NCBI GenBank assembly: GCA_947374505.1
Contig: CANCCE010000179.1
Span: 1 to 5,733 of the forward strand
Length of the DNA: 5,733 bases
Origin: Comamonadaceae bacterium
GTDB taxonomy: Bacteria; Pseudomonadota; Gammaproteobacteria; Burkholderiales; Burkholderiaceae_C
Reading direction: 5' to 3'
In this document: piece after piece, positions 4,326-5,733 of the stretch
How positions within the stretch are numbered: the first letter of the stretch is position 1
Layout of the letters: each line of letters starts with the position of its first letter
Notes under the pieces: generated by a model
The model's input: the letters and a program-made list of their open reading frames with translations, nothing else
The model's database searches: none
Told to the model about the DNA's origin: nothing
Made by a program: the position numbers and the translations under genes

Positions 4326-5733
4326 AGAACGAGTTAGACCTCCCCGGTCTTGATCAGGCCACGGCTGAGGCACGTTTACTCAGCGAGGGTGCCAACGAGA
4401 TCGGCCCGCACGCAGGACGCAGTCTGTGGGGCATCGCCCTGGAGGTCGCGCGTGAGCCAATGTTTCTGCTGTTGCTGGCGTCAGGTGGTATTTACTTGGC
4501 GATCGGCGAGCCGCGCGAAGCACTGGCACTGTTGGGCTTTGTGCTGTTGATCATGGGCATCACCATCGGCCAAGAGCGGCGCACCGACAACACACTCAAG
4601 GCCCTGCGCGACCTGTCCAGCCCGCGCGCGATGGTGATCCGTGACGGTCAGGCCCGTCGGATTGCCGGGCGCAACGTGGTGCGCGGTGACCTGATGATGT
4701 TGGCCGAAGGCGACCGGGTACCGGCAGATGGTGAGGTGTTGCAGGCGCACGAACTGGCGCTCGATGAATCCCTGCAAACCGGCGAATCCGAGGCGGTGGC
4801 CAAACAGGCGGGCAATAGTGCGGTGTTGGCCGGTACGTTGGTGGTCCGTGGTCAGGGGCTGGTGCGCGTCACGGCCACGGGCGGGAAAACGGCGTTGGGC
4901 CGCATCGGGCATTCGCTGCAAGACATTGCTGCCGAACCTTCGCCCTTGCGTGACGGCATCGGTCGCTTGACACAGCGAATCATGCTGATTGCCTTGTCAC
5001 TGAGTCTGGCGTTGGCTGTTCTTTTTTGGGCCTTGCGTGGTGACTGGCTGCAGGCAGTGCTGGCCGGCATCACCCTGGCGATGAGTCTGTTGCCGCAGGA
5101 ATTTCCCGTCATCATGATCGTGTTTTTGGCGCTGGGCGCGCGCAGACTGGCAGCGCAGCAGGTGCTGACGCGGCGGCTTAACGCGATTGAAACCTTGGGC
5201 ACCACGACTGTTTTGTGCGTCGATAAAACCGGCACCCTGACGCAAAACCGTATGGCGCTGGCCGCGCTGTGCGTGGGCGATCAGGTGCTTGATTTTTCCA
5301 AGACCAGCGAGTTGCCCGAGGCCTTTCATGAACTGGTCGAGTATGCCGTGCTGGCCAGCGAACTGGCACCGCACGACCCGATGGAGCAAGCCGTGCATCA
5401 GTTTGCTGGCTTGCATTTGAGCGGCACCGAGCACCTGCATCCGGCTTGGTCTTTGGCACGCGAGTACGAGTTGTCTCCTGAGCTGTTGGCGATGTCGCAT
5501 TTGTGGCAAGACGGTTCTGGTGAGCAAGATGTGGTGGCGGCCAAAGGGGCACCCGAAGCGATGGCAGAGTTGTGTCAATTGCCCACGGTCACACGCCAAC
5601 GCGTGGTGGCCCAGGCGGCGCAAATGGCCAGCTGCGGCCTGCGCGTGTTGGGTGTTGCGAAAGCTGCGCACCGAAGTCAAGAGCGTTGGCCTGACGCGCA
5701 AGCTGCGTTTGCTTTTGAGTTCCTCGGGCTGAT
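4307..5733 (+). CDS. P-type cation-transporting ATPase, N-terminal 475 residues (runs off the right edge)
   Basis: The frame is open from ATG 4307 to the edge. A cation-ATPase N domain (about 14-33, ATAEARLLSEGANEIG) is followed by M1 (about 51-67) and M2 (about 72-88). The actuator domain has EGDRVPADG (134-142) and TGES (158-161), which drives dephosphorylation. M3 (about 225-243) and M4 (about 250-276) lead to the phosphorylation site DKTGTLTQN with D306. The nucleotide-binding domain contains KGAPE (413-417). The hinge, remaining helices and C-terminus lie outside. There is no CxxC domain and no CPC in M4, so it is not a P1B heavy-metal pump. The layout is P2-like, but M4 reads LLPQEFPV instead of PEGLP: Gln264 stands where SERCA has Glu309 and Glu265 where it has Gly. 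Substrate is unknown; Ca, Mg, Mn or monovalent ions are all possible. No copy of the CTGAA box was found upstream. Confidence 0.95.
   Translation, partial: MNPTHQQNELDLPGLDQATAEARLLSEGANEIGPHAGRSLWGIALEVAREPMFLLLLASGGIYLAIGEPREALALLGFVLLIMGITIGQERRTDNTLKALRDLSSPRAMVIRDGQARRIAGRNVVRGDLMMLAEGDRVPADGEVLQAHELALDESLQTGESEAVAKQAGNSAVLAGTLVVRGQGLVRVTATGGKTALGRIGHSLQDIAAEPSPLRDGIGRLTQRIMLIALSLSLALAVLFWALRGDWLQAVLAGITLAMSLLPQEFPVIMIVFLALGARRLAAQQVLTRRLNAIETLGTTTVLCVDKTGTLTQNRMALAALCVGDQVLDFSKTSELPEAFHELVEYAVLASELAPHDPMEQAVHQFAGLHLSGTEHLHPAWSLAREYELSPELLAMSHLWQDGSGEQDVVAAKGAPEAMAELCQLPTVTRQRVVAQAAQMASCGLRVLGVAKAAHRSQERWPDAQAAFAFEFLGL

Noticed and set aside
4997..5701. 234-codon minus-strand frame opposite the ATPase
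   Set aside because: Q/H/R-rich translation without any domain, antisense to a gene with intact P-type ATPase motifs; a shadow frame. The frames at 4481-4921, 4852-5235 and 5178-5552 are rejected for the same reason.

Overview
The window looks like chromosomal DNA of a betaproteobacterium, most likely Burkholderiales (Comamonadaceae-like). The reasons are the high G+C with strong third-position G/C bias, the style of the proteins, and the gene neighbourhood: a PepSY protein, a two-component system and a b561-type cytochrome next to the start of miaB. This placement is an inference from protein character; no search was run. No rRNA, tRNA, CRISPR array, insertion sequence or phage gene was seen.

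Layout. On the minus strand, bases 29-1 hold only the first nine codons of a gene that reads like miaB (tRNA methylthiotransferase), leaving the window to the left. Next, also on the minus strand, is a tightly packed operon transcribed leftward from about 2508: a small exported PepSY protein (2508-2170), an OmpR/PhoP-family response regulator (2170-1508) and a PhoQ-like sensor histidine kinase (1511-111). Both junctions overlap (TGATG and ATGA), so translation is probably coupled. A 186-base divergent intergenic region (2509-2694) follows. On the plus strand come an exported monohaem cytochrome c5-type protein (2695-3087), a small DUF167/YggU-family protein (3107-3409), a membrane dihaem cytochrome b561 (3525-4223), and a P-type cation-transporting ATPase (4307 to beyond the right edge). 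The ATPase frame is open for all 475 codons present.

How the parts may fit. The sensor and regulator pair probably controls the neighbouring envelope genes. The best evidence is a nearly identical 17-base element built from two CTGAA half-sites on an 11-base period. It occurs at 2569-2585, between the PepSY operon and the cytochrome c gene, and again at 3439-3455, in front of the cytochrome b561 gene. This is the geometry expected for an OmpR/PhoP/PmrA-type regulator. The window therefore suggests a signal-responsive envelope module: a PepSY protein as possible modulator, a b-type plus a c-type cytochrome for electron transfer across or at the inner membrane, and perhaps a cation pump. Inclusion of the pump is the weakest link, as no copy of the element was found before it.

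The cytochrome c5 and DUF167 genes have visibly lower G+C than their neighbours and sit between the two copies of the 17-base element, as if inserted into an older PepSY/two-component/b561 cluster. Other points are an altered M4 motif (PQEFP) in the ATPase, a degenerate third-helix region in the b561 protein, and several palindromes or hairpins in the intergenic regions. I see no clearly novel multi-gene system; the most testable new point is the shared 17-base element.
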